From positions 10,322,001 through 10,386,000 of the forward strand of contig JAZGTH010000008.1 of the NCBI GenBank assembly GCA_036877525.1: 64,000 nt of DNA. Reading direction: 5' to 3'. Shown piece by piece: positions 1 to 52,307 of the stretch; within the stretch, counting starts at the first letter, position 1, and the number at the start of each line of letters is the position of its first letter. This stretch comes from Chromobotia macracanthus. Its lineage: Eukaryota > Chordata > Actinopteri > Cypriniformes > Botiidae. Position numbers and translations under genes: made by a program. Under the pieces are notes generated by a model, which made no database searches, had not been told where the DNA came from, and worked only from the letters and a program-made list of their open reading frames with translations.

Positions 1-1233
1 ATTGAAAAGTTGGGAGGCTGCGTGAGGGCGTGTAAGTTGTGCGTCTGTGCGGCCTGAATGAAGAAGCAGTCGAGGCAGCCGAATCCTAAGTGGAGAGGGC
101 CAATGGAGTGTGAGAAACTAGCTGATTTATGACTGCAGGTCAGTGTTGCGGCATGTGTGTGACACTAACGCCGAATGACAGGACAGATGTCGAAGGGACG
201 TAGCGTGGAATGCTCCACTCTTCTCCGTGCTGATTGGAGGAGACTATCAAACAGGAAGTGGATTCTGAGCATTTATATGTGAAATGGTGGATATTAGTCC
301 AAGATCAATTCCCCTTTCCTGGATATCCATTTTTATTCAATGTGAAATTCTTTTAAATGTATCATGCTAGGTGGGGAAAGCTACTCTGAAACTGTAGGCT
401 GAAAACATTAAAATCATTTACTCTAAATACAAAAAACTACATTCTACAACCTACATCCTACTTTATAATATCAAGGCAAACTAGTGACATATTGTAGCAT
501 TTAATACAACATGACATTTCAAACAATATGGTGTTTTATCACGCAACACTAACACTTGTTGGAAAAAGTAGCTTGTTACCAGAAAAACTATTTTGAAAAC
601 AGCTGTAATATCGGCACACAATTAAAAAAACGTCACAACTGTCATTTAACTGCTACCCAAAACTGTATGAAATAAAAATCAGTTCTGTAAACCAAGAGAA
701 AAAACAATAGTCGAGCACTGCAACCTCTGTCTGCTTTCCCATCTGTGCGTATACAATATTAATTTTTCATTCTCAATCAGACTGCCATGTTTTTGTCACT
801 GCGTAACAGGCACGGCACGTAGACACGCGTGGATTTGTAGCAAGTGAACGGGTGACGTTAATTATTCTGTTTCCTGAGCGTGCGGCACTTTGAAATTCCA
901 TGTGTGTCACTGTCCCATTTGCTGCTTGCTGTGAGGTGTTTGTCTGACGCTAGAAAAGGCTTCTAGACTAACAGCAGGTGAAAAACAGAAAACAAGGGAT
1001 GCATGCTGGGGACTGTCTCTCTCTCTCTGTGTCTGTATGCGTGTGTTTGTTAAAGAGAAGGGTGGTTAGAGAGAGGAGAGAGAGAGGATCTGTGTATGTT
1101 TTTAAGAGAGCAAGTGGGAGAAATATGGGCTTTAACTTATTTTCCTTTCTTTGTTCAAAGCTTTATCTTCTTTTTCCTCAACCGGCTATTTTTGCTTTTT
1201 ATGGGGTGAATGGGGGAAACAAAATCTGGAAGT

Positions 1234-1235
<2 letters not shown>

Positions 1236-1265
<30 letters not shown>
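1236..1265 (+). repeat. (GA)n microsatellite
   Basis: Uninterrupted AG/GA dinucleotide run, followed by purine-rich sequence to about 1400. Confidence 0.9.
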
Positions 1266-1268
<3 letters not shown>

Positions 1269-1443
1269 AAACACAATAAGGACACGACGGGAGAGAGGGA
1301 GAAACAAAATGAGGAGAAGATGCAGAGAAAAGGGGAAAGAAAGACTGGAAATGATGGGGAAAGAGAGAGGAGGTAACAGAATCAGAAAATGTTGAGAGCT
1401 GGATTTGATTAGCATCAGCCTCTTAAGCACCATTGCTAAAAGC

Positions 1444-1615
1444 TATTCTATTCTATTCTATTCTATTCTATTCTCATTGTTTGCATTGTATTGTTTGCAT
1501 TGTATTGTTTGCATTGTATTGTATTGTTTGCATTGCATTGTATTGTTTGCATTGCATTGTATGTTTGCATTGCATTGCATTGCATTGCATTGTTGTTTGC
1601 GTTGTTTGCGTTGCA
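1444..1615 (+). repeat. (ATTCT)n then TTGCATTG-type simple repeat
   Basis: Six pentamers of ATTCT (1444-1475) pass into a compound array of TTGCATTG and TTGTATTG words, ending in pure GCATT pentamers. The open frames across it on both strands are repeat artefacts. Confidence 0.9.
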
Positions 1616-2466
1616 TTTATAGACCTTTAAGTGTACTTGCAACTTTAACTGTGTGGAAACTGCTTGGGCTCTCATGTCACATTCTTTCTGACCCTGATGC
1701 CCACATGACACCCTGCTGCCCTCTAGCCAGTTCATTTAGAAGCACAGTTGCCCAGACTTTGCCCTGACTGACACCTACCCACGTTTATGATGTCCAGTTA
1801 CGACAGCGACACCACATCCCAGATTACTTACTGCACCAAATCCCCAAGGCTCCTTTTAAAAGGTCTTCTGCTCATTTTTATTTCAAATAAATGTCTGCAA
1901 AGCCTGTCACCACATCTCCTGTGTCCAGTGTCTCAACCCACAACACCGCAATTCTACCGTACACCTCGTTTGTCACTGATGACCTCAATGCACTGTGACA
2001 TCACAGCCGGCTCACAGGGGCTGTGGAAAATTACGGGTGTGTGACATCTGTTTTAGAGACAGGGCAGGGGTTCTGGTGAACATCTGACCGAGCAGATTGT
2101 TCCTGCGGGATCTGCAGAACGTGAGACAGCCGAGCAGGTCTGAAGAGCAGGGGATTGACAGATATTGGGAGCTCTGCAGGGGGACCGCGCCACTTCAGAC
2201 TGACTGGGCTGTCACATTAGGTTGAGAAAGCACACAGAGATTAAACATACTGCTGAGTCTCTTCCCTGAGCTAAGGAAGAAAATCAGACATTTAGAAAAA
2301 GCAGAAAAATCAGACCTCCTCTAAGCTAGCATGGCATTACTTATTTACCATTTATCTTCAGTTTTTCTTTAAACATTCACACAAATGTTTAAGACTTGTC
2401 GTTGCTTACGACAAGCGAGTTTAAATATAAAACCTGCCTTAAGTTAACTTCAACTGCTTCTTAAGA

Positions 2467-2604
2467 ATAGTTCATTCAAAAAGAAGCAAAAATTGCCATC
2501 ATTTACTCACCCACGTCTCTCTAAATATGCATGACCGTATAAAACAGGCTTTAAATGACATGAGGTTGATGACAATTTTCATTTTGGGGTGTACTGTCCC
2601 TTTA
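2467..2604 (+). mobile_element. dispersed element, family A (GTTCA...CCCTTTAA ends), short copy
   Basis: Starts GAATAGTTCATTCAAAAAG, contains ATCATTTACTCACCC and ends TGTCCCTTTAA. Other copies of this abundant fish-type element in the window are at 17561-17840, 18888-19032, 21400-21770 and 51883-52112. It is a non-autonomous inverted-repeat type with no coding capacity. Confidence 0.65.
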
Positions 2605-3463
2605 AAATTTATCTCCCCCCACTCTCCTCAGCTCTTTCCCTTGCATGCACCCTCCACTAATCTGTCTTCATTTCCCCCCCTTTCCACGGCCGATTCAGTG
2701 AGTGAAGTTTCCGCTCTCACTGCATCATTAAGATAAGCACATTCAGGTGCACGGCACTGTGAAAAATGCACAGCCTCCTCCCTGACACATTTACATTCAC
2801 CGACTCTTAATGTGACATAATAAGAGAACATTAAAGGGCCTGTCTGCGCGTCAAAGAGAAATGACACTGGTGCTCCAAATGGGAAACAGAAGATTCAGGA
2901 CTAAGTTAAATGAGTTGAATAAGCTCTATGACGAGCTATAACATAGAACTTCCCAGACTGAAAGGGCCGCGTAACCGCACCCCCAGCATTCCTTGAGCTC
3001 TTGAATCTGAGAACGATCGTTTAATGATTTCCCGTCATGCTATTAGGCTTGTAATTTGCTGCTCAGTTTCGTTAAAGGTGACGAGGGGCCGGCTTTTAAC
3101 GTGCGCCGCAAATAAAGCTGGGTAATGCGCTTTCATTAGGGGAAATTAACATGGCGCCGGGCTCCTCCATCATCTTAACATTGTTGCAGATGAACATTAG
3201 CGTGTTTGTCAGCGGCCATTATGTTTCAGTGGCGCTCGGGAAAACCTGCTTAAGATGATGTAAGACTGAAAACAGAAGGCATGTTCCATTTCACATACTG
3301 GTGTAGTATTCTAGCACAACTGTAGTGCACTAGTTATCACTAGTAATTTATGCATAGCATACCAGGGATCATTAGTTATGCAGTTTTAAACTCAGGTAAG
3401 CTAAAGCAAGCATGTTAGCATCATCACTAAATAGAAACTTGAACTAAAAAATGCTGGAACCGT

Positions 3464-3580
3464 CCATATAGTTGTACTATATTCTATACTGTACTATATA
3501 CTGTACCTTCCATATAGTTGTACTATATTCTATACTGTACTATATACTGTACCTTCCATATAGTTGTACTGTATTCTATC
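3464..3580 (+). repeat. 46-bp tandem repeat, about 2.5 copies
   Basis: Copies start at 3464, 3510 and 3556 with CCATATAGTTGTACT. The first two are identical apart from their borders. AT-rich intronic minisatellite. Confidence 0.9.
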
Positions 3581-3889
3581 ATTTGAGACCAACATAGACT
3601 AAAATATTTTTTCTGTTTGGATCTGAAAAGCCATTAAGCAACATGTCTTCCTGCCTCAATTCCTAATGACAGAACACTGTAATCTATTAAGATATTATCG
3701 CATTCTATCACAGTTTTTGATTTAAAAAGGCTGTCGCAAATAACATTAATTTTTGTTTTTTGCATTTCGTTCGCTCTCTAAAATTGCTTTGTTATTTGAT
3801 GCCCTGCACATTTCTGCAGAACAATCACCAGCTGTGTGAAACATACAAACTGCACCCCAAGCATTCGTTGTCCTATTACTGTAACTTAC

Positions 3890-44125
<40,236 letters not shown>

Positions 44126-47100
44126 CTATAAGAATTTGTATTGTATAACAATTTCCTATAACAAAGTTATCAGAACTACATCTACCAAAAAGCCATCAGT
44201 ACAGACACATTCTGGTTGGATTTATTGAAAACTCGGGTAACATATGTACCCCAAGACTTTTAAGAAAAAACTTTTCTGAAAGAAAAGACTTTTCTGAAAT
44301 TAATCCATATCAGGTTGTCCACATTAGTTTATGTACTATTTGAGAAAGAGTTTTTAAGCGTATATTGTCACAAAATCAGCTAATATAATCCTAAAAACAG
44401 AACCATTATAAACACACAAAATGTCAGTATACCATGTTTTTCAGAAACCATATTTATGCAAGTCCATTTTCATAATATCCAAGCCCTTCATTCCTTAAAC
44501 GGTGGACCACAAACACAGTTTTTCCAGTCGGCCTACTTTATGTTACACCACACACAATAAAGCCGTTGTGGACAGACTTTGAGACAAAGTCACAAAGCAT
44601 TGCTTCAGTGTTCGTCACAGAGGAATGCCTAGTTGTTTGTTACATCACAAGGTTAAAGGTCACTGCTGTGTGAAGTGGTGGGACCAAGCACTGCCTCAAA
44701 GAAGAATCTGTAGTACCCTGCATCTAATATTTCATTTATTCCTGACCCTATCTCATTGAACCTCAGTGTCAAAAAAACCTCACATGCAAGAACCTTAAAA
44801 TGTGTGCGCACGCATATATATTTCTTTTTTTTTTTATATTATGCAACATGCCAGTTATACTGTATCTAGTGTAGACACACAACTAATCTTGCTGTTTACA
44901 AAGACCAGGAACATAAAGACAGGTGTGCTTTCTCAGGATGTATTTTAGTGATTTCTGACGAGTTGACATTTTATATTTGCCATTTTTAAAAATACATTGT
45001 TTAATACCATTTTATACATATATGTTGGTTAGCACGTTTGCCTTGCTGTCTTTGAGGGAGGGGCTTTATCTTCTAACTCAGCTCAAGTTCCACGCCAACA
45101 CCTCACATATTTGCTATAGGTCTAGAGTAAATAGCATACGTTCAAACCAAAGGTCAGGTGATCTTTATTCACCAGTGGAGACGTTCTAGTGCTTTTTAGT
45201 AGCCTTAGTTTTAACATGTGTATACAGAAATTGGCTTCCAAAAGTAAACCTACCCTGAAAATTACCCGGAAAAAGTGAAAAGAGTGTCAGCCAGCCCCGG
45301 TCTTCCCTATAGGCCCTACTCTAAACTGAGCTGAGAAAAAATGCATATCAACACAAGGAAGAAAACTCCCTTTCCTCTCTTATCAGTGTCCCAAACGTCC
45401 AAGAAATAGCCAGAGCTATCGGAAGACATGGTGAGTGTGATTCATACAAAATGTAGACTGATGATGTTATCTTGGCCCATGGGGTATTAGACTAGGGCAA
45501 TTTTCCCAGTATGTCTGAATGCACTGAAAAGTTCTACAATGTGTCAAAAACAAACATAAAAAATTATTTTTATATATATATTGCCCTTTCACAAGCTGCC
45601 GTGTGAGTTTTGTGTACAGACAAAAGACTCATCATGGATTTACACATCGTGATTTAATGACAGACTCCATGGAAACAGCACCTTACCCTTCTGTTTAAAC
45701 AGTGGGACAACTGTATACACGCTTCAGCATGACCTCTATTGTGACAGCCGCACATGCTTCACAACATGTCAGTTCAGCACAAGCTGCTTCTGCAGACCTC
45801 AGGCATGCATGGATGCATTATTCATACATACAGCGTTGTCTGTAATGCAGTTTGATTTCTTAATAATAATACTTCATATAAATTCAAATAAAACTTTATT
45901 AATATTAATTCAAATTCAAGATTAGCTATGCTGGTAGCCTGATGCTGATAATATACAGAGACAGCATCTGTAATGAGTGAAGCAAGCAGCAAGAATATTA
46001 TGAGAAACCTGTTAATAATGATGCCAAAATAAGAGTATAATACCATAATGCCATGATAACCAAACTATAATACCAGCAACAAAGAGAGTCATGTGACAGG
46101 TCATTGTTGATTCACCTCCTCAAACCTTCAAAGCATGATGTGGTTCTGCATGAAGCAATTCAAAAAACCTGTTCAGTTCTTTCTTTACGTCTATTGATAT
46201 AATCGCGAAACCCACAAGCTTTGTCTCTGTGGCTCATACTGTATGTTCTCGCCTTTCACTCGTCTGGCATATAATGTTTCATTAGTTTCATGTTGTTGTA
46301 TAATGTAAAGGGCAGAGAGCTATTCATACAAGATTTTCAAACACTGCTCACTTTTTGAGACAGAGTCAGACACACGTCAAAGTGTTTTGCAAAAACCTTT
46401 GAATTCTTTTAAATACTCCTGACCCAGCCTAAACATGTGGATGGAGAACCTTCCACCCAATATCCAGTATCGTATCCATTAGGAAGTTCCTGTGATCATA
46501 CGCCTGTACATTTTCTTCCAAAAGGCTTGAACCCCAGCTGTGTCCTTTTGGAGCTGGAGGGCAGCGAGACCAGTAACAGGGTGCATTTGTGCTGCAGCTC
46601 CCTCTTGGACATGCATGGACTGCTAATGACATTGAATGTTCATCGAGGGAAAGGGAGAGAGGCAGAACAACACATTTTTAATCGTTCTAATTCCGGAGAT
46701 GCAGAGGAAGTCGGTGAAAGGGGAATGGCAAAGTCGTCCAAGATGCAGATTAGAAAGTGCCAAAGTTGGTGGGCCCCTTCAGTACCACACACAGAATGTG
46801 ATTATGGATCTTACTGTGGAACTAATCCATATATGGCTGATCTACATTCTCTGCATCAGATCTTTGGGTAGCTCATGGAGAAAGTTGTACAATTCCTGGT
46901 TTCCAGTTAGCATCTGAGATGGACACTTAGAGCAATGTCAGGAGTTCCACTGGTCAGCATCTAGTTAATTGTCTGTGAGAGCGTATCTTTGAGTTTAGGG
47001 AGATTTGTAAGATATCTCTGTTCCCAATGAGCTCTATTTTCTGTCCTCCAACCCCCCCGCCTCTGGAGAAAAGACCCCTTTTCATGGTGCCCCTGTCTTT

Positions 47101-47583
47101 GTTGCATGAGGCAAGCAGACTCAAACTGTTACTGTGTCTCAGAAAGTGAGATTAATAGAGCAATAAACAGCACAACTCACCTATTTTTCCTCAGCAGAAC
47201 TTCCACAGGAAAGCTTCAGCACCTCCCAAGAGAGACGTTAATCCCAACAACCTCCCATGCACTTCCTACTAGGAAATCAGCTGCCGTTTGGAACACATCC
47301 TTATCCTTCATTTATCTTCCAGCTCCTCCTGCTCCTGCTGAACTGAGGCCTCTGTGAGGGCAGTGAATACTCAGTGCTGTTTACTTTCCCACAGCCAGCA
47401 GCAGTTCCCCACTCCGTGCACTAACTGCTACACTCCTACTCACTCCCTTTGCTCTCCCTAGACTGAATGAGCCCCCCTCCCTTTCCCCAGGCCTCCGTCA
47501 CTCCTTCTTTTCTCTTTTCCTTCCCTCCCCTGCTTCTGGACAGTTACAGCCCTACTCAACACGCATAATGGTTTTAGACTCCA

Positions 47584-47649
47584 CCAATGACTGAGTTGCT
47601 GGCAGAGTTGCCGTCCAATGAAAGCTGGGTTAGATGACCGAGGGCGGGG
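47584..47649. promoter_or_regulatory. CCAAT/GC-box cluster, possible promoter
   Basis: CCAAT at 47584-47588 and 47615-47619, and GGGCGGGG at 47642-47649, in a repeat-free segment. It lies at a plausible distance upstream of arhgef10l on the minus strand. No TATA, and the start site cannot be set. Inference only. Confidence 0.3.
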
Positions 47650-48239
47650 TTTAGAGGGATGGAGAGAAAAATAGAGTAGGATAATGCTGCAAAGAGAGGG
47701 AGGAAGACAGAAAGGGATTACAACATCTCCAAGCTAGCCAGAAGTGGAATTAAAAGTATTAGCTAAGAGGGAGATCATTCAGTCATTCAGCATTGTGCAA
47801 ACTCTGCAGAACACAATGACTTTAGAAATTATAAATGATCATTTTAAATGCATAAATAATATTGGTCATTTAGACAGTAGTTTTGATCACAAATCACAAC
47901 TGTCACTGTTATACACTGATATTTACTAAACAATCACTCATATTCTTCATGCATGCAGTAATCCTTAAACACTTTACATTCTGTGCAGTCGCTGCAAGAT
48001 ATGTTGCCCGTTTTCTTTCGGTAGCTTTTACAAACCTAGTGTGTATTTATTAAATAAATGAATTTCCCATGCTGGGTTGAATCTTTTTCATTTTTATATA
48101 TTCATATAGACTTTAGTTTTATTATATTTAAATTGTGCCTCATTTTTTCCTCTGTAATAAGTTATATAAATTAAAAAGAGTTATTTTTCTAAAGCAAGTA
48201 TTTCTGAGAGTCATTATCATCTTTGTTTAAATGCACTAC

Positions 48240-48765
48240 ACAGCAATGGCCAGAAGAGGGAAGCAGCAACATATTCATGAGCACAGCCAACAAAAACAAA
48301 AGCTGCTGTGCAAAGACAGGACAGTCCAGTTATGGTTCTGCACTACAGCCCACTGACCCAACTGTGAGAAAACAGCCCAACTACCAACTCCTAGCTGAGA
48401 TGAGTACCAGCCTTCATCCGTGTTGGTCAAGCTGAGCTACCAGCCTCAAATGCTTCTCAGCCATCAGCCTGTGGCACTGCCAGGCATGCCAGTACAGTCC
48501 AGATACCAGGCACACTCAAGTTCCCAACCACAATCCAAGTTTGGTTCTGTGGAACAGCCCAGAGACCTACTTGCTTCAAGCTGAGTCTGTGTCAAAGTTA
48601 ATGCAGCCTGGTTTTGATCCTCCACAGATTGGATCGAACTAACTTTGCACAAGATGTTTCTAGGCTTGCCCAAAGCCACAAGCATTCATCCTGAAGCAGA
48701 TTCAGGCTTGTGCAAGCATGTGATAGTTGTATACGTGTGGTGATTTTGGAACCCTCAATAAAGTG
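48240..48765 (+). pseudogene. degenerate relative of the nested repeat gene, 3' part
   Basis: Translated fragments in different frames include SYGSALQP, VKLSYQPQMLLSHQP and VQSRYQ, and the DNA AAGCTGAGTC...CAGCCTGGTTTTGATCC parallels AAGCTATGAGTC...CAACCTGGTTTTGCATA of the intact gene end (41879-41920). An AATAAA at 48757-48762 follows, at a similar spacing. Stops and frame changes break it throughout, and no first exon or signal peptide was found. It is most simply the relic of a tandem duplication. Confidence 0.6.
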
Positions 48766-49461
48766 AGTTAATTTTCTACTCTTTGGTTTTCTAAAATGGT
48801 TTTAGTATTATTGTATTATCTGAATTAGCTGTATAAAGTGAGAAGTTTTCAGAAAAACTTACCTTTAGTAGTAGCTCTGTGTGGACTAAGTGTTTTGCGC
48901 TGTAAAATGTGTGCTCTAGAACCCACAGTGTCAAGAACCGCTTTGGCCTGCTATTGATTCAATATACATGCATGACTCCTGCTGGTACTAAAGGTTCCTC
49001 ATCCTGCCCACTTTTATTTTTAAAGTTCAAATGCCATATTGCAACTTAACATTTACTTGCTTTTTACAAAATTTGCTTTGACCTTGTGCAAAAATGTTTT
49101 TACCTGCCATTTAAAAATATTTGTACATGCAAGAAAGTTTGTTTGTGTCTGTATCTAATTCTAGTAGTACAAAGGTTTTTGATGGGCCATATGGTTCCAT
49201 AAACAATTTTTAACATTATTATATTTCTGATGTACAAATGTTTTGTAGTGGAAACGGCTTCTACAGACTATAAATATAGAAATAGTGGTTGTATACCTTT
49301 GCTGTTGCCGAGAGCCCATACCATGAGAAATTTAACTATTCCCACAACCACAATGCCAAACTGAAATCAACACCCTTTCTGCATGTTTGCCATTTTTATT
49401 AAAGGGTTCTGCAAACATTTGGGAATGTGGGTTAAAAAAAAACAAGAAACAGACCGTGAAT

Positions 49462-51451
49462 TTTATTGGACAGAATTTATTAAAACACATTAAACAAATA
49501 CAGTGAGTACAAAGTGAAATGATGGTAGTTCACTTATTTCTTTTCCATATTCTTATCGCTGCATGATAGCAATACTGTTTACTGTTTTGCTCATAGCTGT
49601 TTAAAAACCAGGACAATGATCTCTCAGGTCTGTAGTAATCTGAAGACATCTTACATGCGGTTTCTTGACCAGGGTTTTCTGGTAGCTTTTGAAGTCTGGT
49701 ATGCACTTGAATGAAACGACTTCTAGTATTAGACTGAAGCGGTTTTAAATACTTCATACATTCATTTTAGCTTCAGTTTGATTGCATTTAAATGGAGCTT
49801 AATGGATCAACACTGTGATAAAATGTACAACTGAAATGGTTTAAACTCATTACACGAGATAAAAACTAAAACTTTATTTCACAACATATTTATGCTGCTG
49901 GCACTCTCTTCATAACCTTATTATGTTAAAGGTCCCTTTGTTCTTGAGGCTGTCTGTGTATTTGAGATCATCTGAGGTTCCTGTAACGTGTGTGAACATT
50001 TAACTGCATTTTTTTCCACATTCATTGTCTACACAAAAATGAATTTCATCTCAAACCCTTAAGTTGCTGTGTGAAAGAAGTTATGATCACGTTTGCGGTC
50101 AGCGATGACACCTCTGCCGGTGTCATTTACGCTGGTGCTGAGATGCAGAAAACAAACAGAAATACTTTACGTTAATAATTAATAAGAGCTAACATGACTA
50201 ATACCACAGACTGAAACAAACTGAGTATACGAGTTATTGAAAGAGGTTTCTACTGCGTTTGAAATGGCCCATTGGAGATACCGTCTCCACGGACGCGTCC
50301 AGCCTCCACGTAAAGTGCGCTGCTTAAAAACACAGTTACACAAGGCATATCATTTCAAAGTTAAACAAAAACAATACAAACCAACACTGCAAATGGCACC
50401 AGAACCATCATAGCAATACTATCCATTTGCTTGGCTTAGAAAACCGACACACTAAAGGTCCAAGTTTCAAGCGTTTCCCAAAATGCATTTGACAATAGAT
50501 GGATATAATAATAATAACAATATGGGTAATTAAGATACATTTAATTTGAATTGAATTAAAAAGAAGTTCTTAAAATTTCAATTGTGTTTAATTTTACACT
50601 GATTACTAATTTTCGCATCACTAGCATGACCAAATATGCGAATGTAATAATTACTGTTTTTAAACAGATACTTCTGTGTCTGCCTTTGGCAGGAGAAAAA
50701 AGTTAGTACCGCCCAAACTCACACCATTGGTTTACACTTAGTTGTCTCTGCATATTAAACTGGAACAGGAGATAGTATATTAACACTGACAAAATGTACA
50801 TCACTTTTAGCCTTTTTCATGGTCCTCATCTTCATTTTCAGTAAAGAGTCATGAAAAACAATCCAGTATAATTCATAAAGTAAACAAAAGGGTGTAAATG
50901 AGCAGAACTCTTTCTAAACTTTCCTGACAGAAATTGTCCGGAGCCAATGACGGTCAGTCACTGTGTCTGGGTGCAGTACAAAGCAATAACCTGCAGGGGC
51001 AGCAAAAAACACCATCCATGAGCAGAGCCGTGAGCAAAGCAGAGGCTGCAACTGTACCCAGAGGTGGGAGGTCTAGTCCTGGACTGAACAGGAACTAGTA
51101 GTACCTCCAGATGGCTCAACAACAGCAAAGATCTAAATGTCCTATATGGCAGGAGAAAGCCATTAAACAAAAATATCCTTAATTTCATAGGACAGTCAAA
51201 ATATTGATGGCCTCCTCAGAAGCGTCTCCAGTCTCTCTTAAATCGATTAAGACTTTCACGTAGCAGAAGTTAAAAAAGACAGAAAGGCAAAACGAAAGAG
51301 AAACCTACTGAAGAAAACTTACAGAAGTGCAGATTCTTAAAGACAAAAGTGCAATTGATCAGATCTGCTGTTTAATATTCATTATTTGTCTTGAGTTCTT
51401 CATGGTTCTGTCTGTAGATATCATACAGAGAGAGGACGAACTGGGCATGGT
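49462..51451 (-). other. chd5: putative chd5 3' UTR
   Basis: About 2 kb after the chd5 stop codon without recognisable exons on either strand. Two AATAAA signals on the minus strand (plus 49462-49467 and 49476-49481) near the left end are candidate poly(A) signals. A further one lies near 49870. Long 3' UTRs are usual for CHD genes. Open frames inside are short and unsupported. Confidence 0.4.
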
Positions 51452-52307
51452 CTAGTCCTCAATGCATATGACATCACTTGGCTTGCCTGATTTGAGGTCA
51501 GGGGTGGCCACATCTCTCAAAACATCACTGGACTTCTTCTCTAGGTGGCTGGATGGGACAGGAGGTCCATTTGAGGACACTAAGAACCATGAGGAAAACA
51601 GCTGTATTATGTGATCTCAGGAATATTACACAGTCATGTTCAGAACATTTATTAGATAGAGACATAGACATAAATTACATACCTAGTTAGATTAGGTATA
51701 CATTAAACCTAGCTACCATATTTAATGGTCACTAGATATTCACATGTAGATATTCACCAGCTGTATTTTATAAAGGGTATATAATATTACATATTTTTGT
51801 TTTCTGTATATGCAAGTGTAAAGACTATCAGGTCATTTTTGTACATGTCAGTCTATTATTGTCTATTAAATGACTAGTTTTCCCAAAAGAAGGATTCTGT
51901 CAAAAAGTGCTTACCTTTATCTCATTCCAAACCCACTGAATTCCATTCTTTCTTCTGTGGAACACAAGAGGAGACATTTTGAAGCATGTTGATGCTGCTC
52001 TTGTTCAACACAATGAAAGCTGAATAGGGACAGTTTTGTCTAACATCTCCTTTTGTGATTCCACAGAAGAACATTGACAGCATTTTTCAGTTTATATAAA
52101 GTATCCCTTTAACTATACCACTGAGTATTTAAAAACAAACATCTATGCTCTTTATTTTAAGGTTAATGTAGATCACTAACCACTAACGTACGGCCCCAGG
52201 GGCATCTGGCTGTAGTTCACCATTGCACCGCCTCCGGGACCACGGAACCCTCCGGCGAAACCGCTGTTATACATCTGAGAGCAGCCAAAGGAGCCCTGAG
52301 GGAATGG
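51452..52307 (-). CDS. chd5: chd5 C-terminal tail with SUMO-interaction-like motif
   Basis: Exon 52307-52181 reads PFPQGSFGCSQMYNSGFAGG through AMVNYSQMPLGPYVS, matching the Gly-rich tail of CHD5. The final exon 51579-51452 adds SSNGPPVPSSHLEKKSSDVL and ends DVICIED before TAG. The hydrophobic-acidic end resembles the C-terminal SUMO-interaction motif known for CHD3. Phase across the last intron is consistent (GTG Val). Confidence 0.88.

Larger units (their letters stand above)
1..3889. other. arhgef10l intron (partial)
   Basis: No coding exon found. It holds a (GA)n tract, an ATTCT/TTGCATTG simple-repeat block, a 46-bp tandem repeat, a copy of a dispersed element at 2467-2604, and an unusually repeat-free GC-richer stretch (about 2940-3260) with the look of a conserved non-coding element. 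Short open frames here are low complexity and lack splice support. Confidence 0.6.
44126..49461. other. upstream of arhgef10l / downstream of chd5
   Basis: No firm exon. Contents: a possible start exon at about 45340-45430 (minus), a 144-codon plus-strand open frame at 46437-46871 without known similarity, a CCAAT/GC-box cluster near 47584-47649, and the degenerate repeat-gene relic at 48240-48765. Confidence 0.5.

Noticed and set aside
1405..1767. Open frames rich in Cys/His/Leu over the TTGCATTG block
   Set aside because: Simple-repeat artefact without splice or similarity evidence.
46437..46871. 144-codon plus-strand open frame
   Set aside because: No recognisable domain, no supported promoter or splice context. 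It could be a conserved non-coding element; left unannotated as a gene.
49530..49757. 75-codon minus-strand open frame in the chd5 3' region
   Set aside because: No similarity; lies beyond the chd5 stop codon in the putative 3' UTR.
50100..50160. Short hairpin GACACC...GGTGTC in the chd5 3' UTR as a structured RNA element
   Set aside because: Only a 7-bp stem, which is expected by chance.
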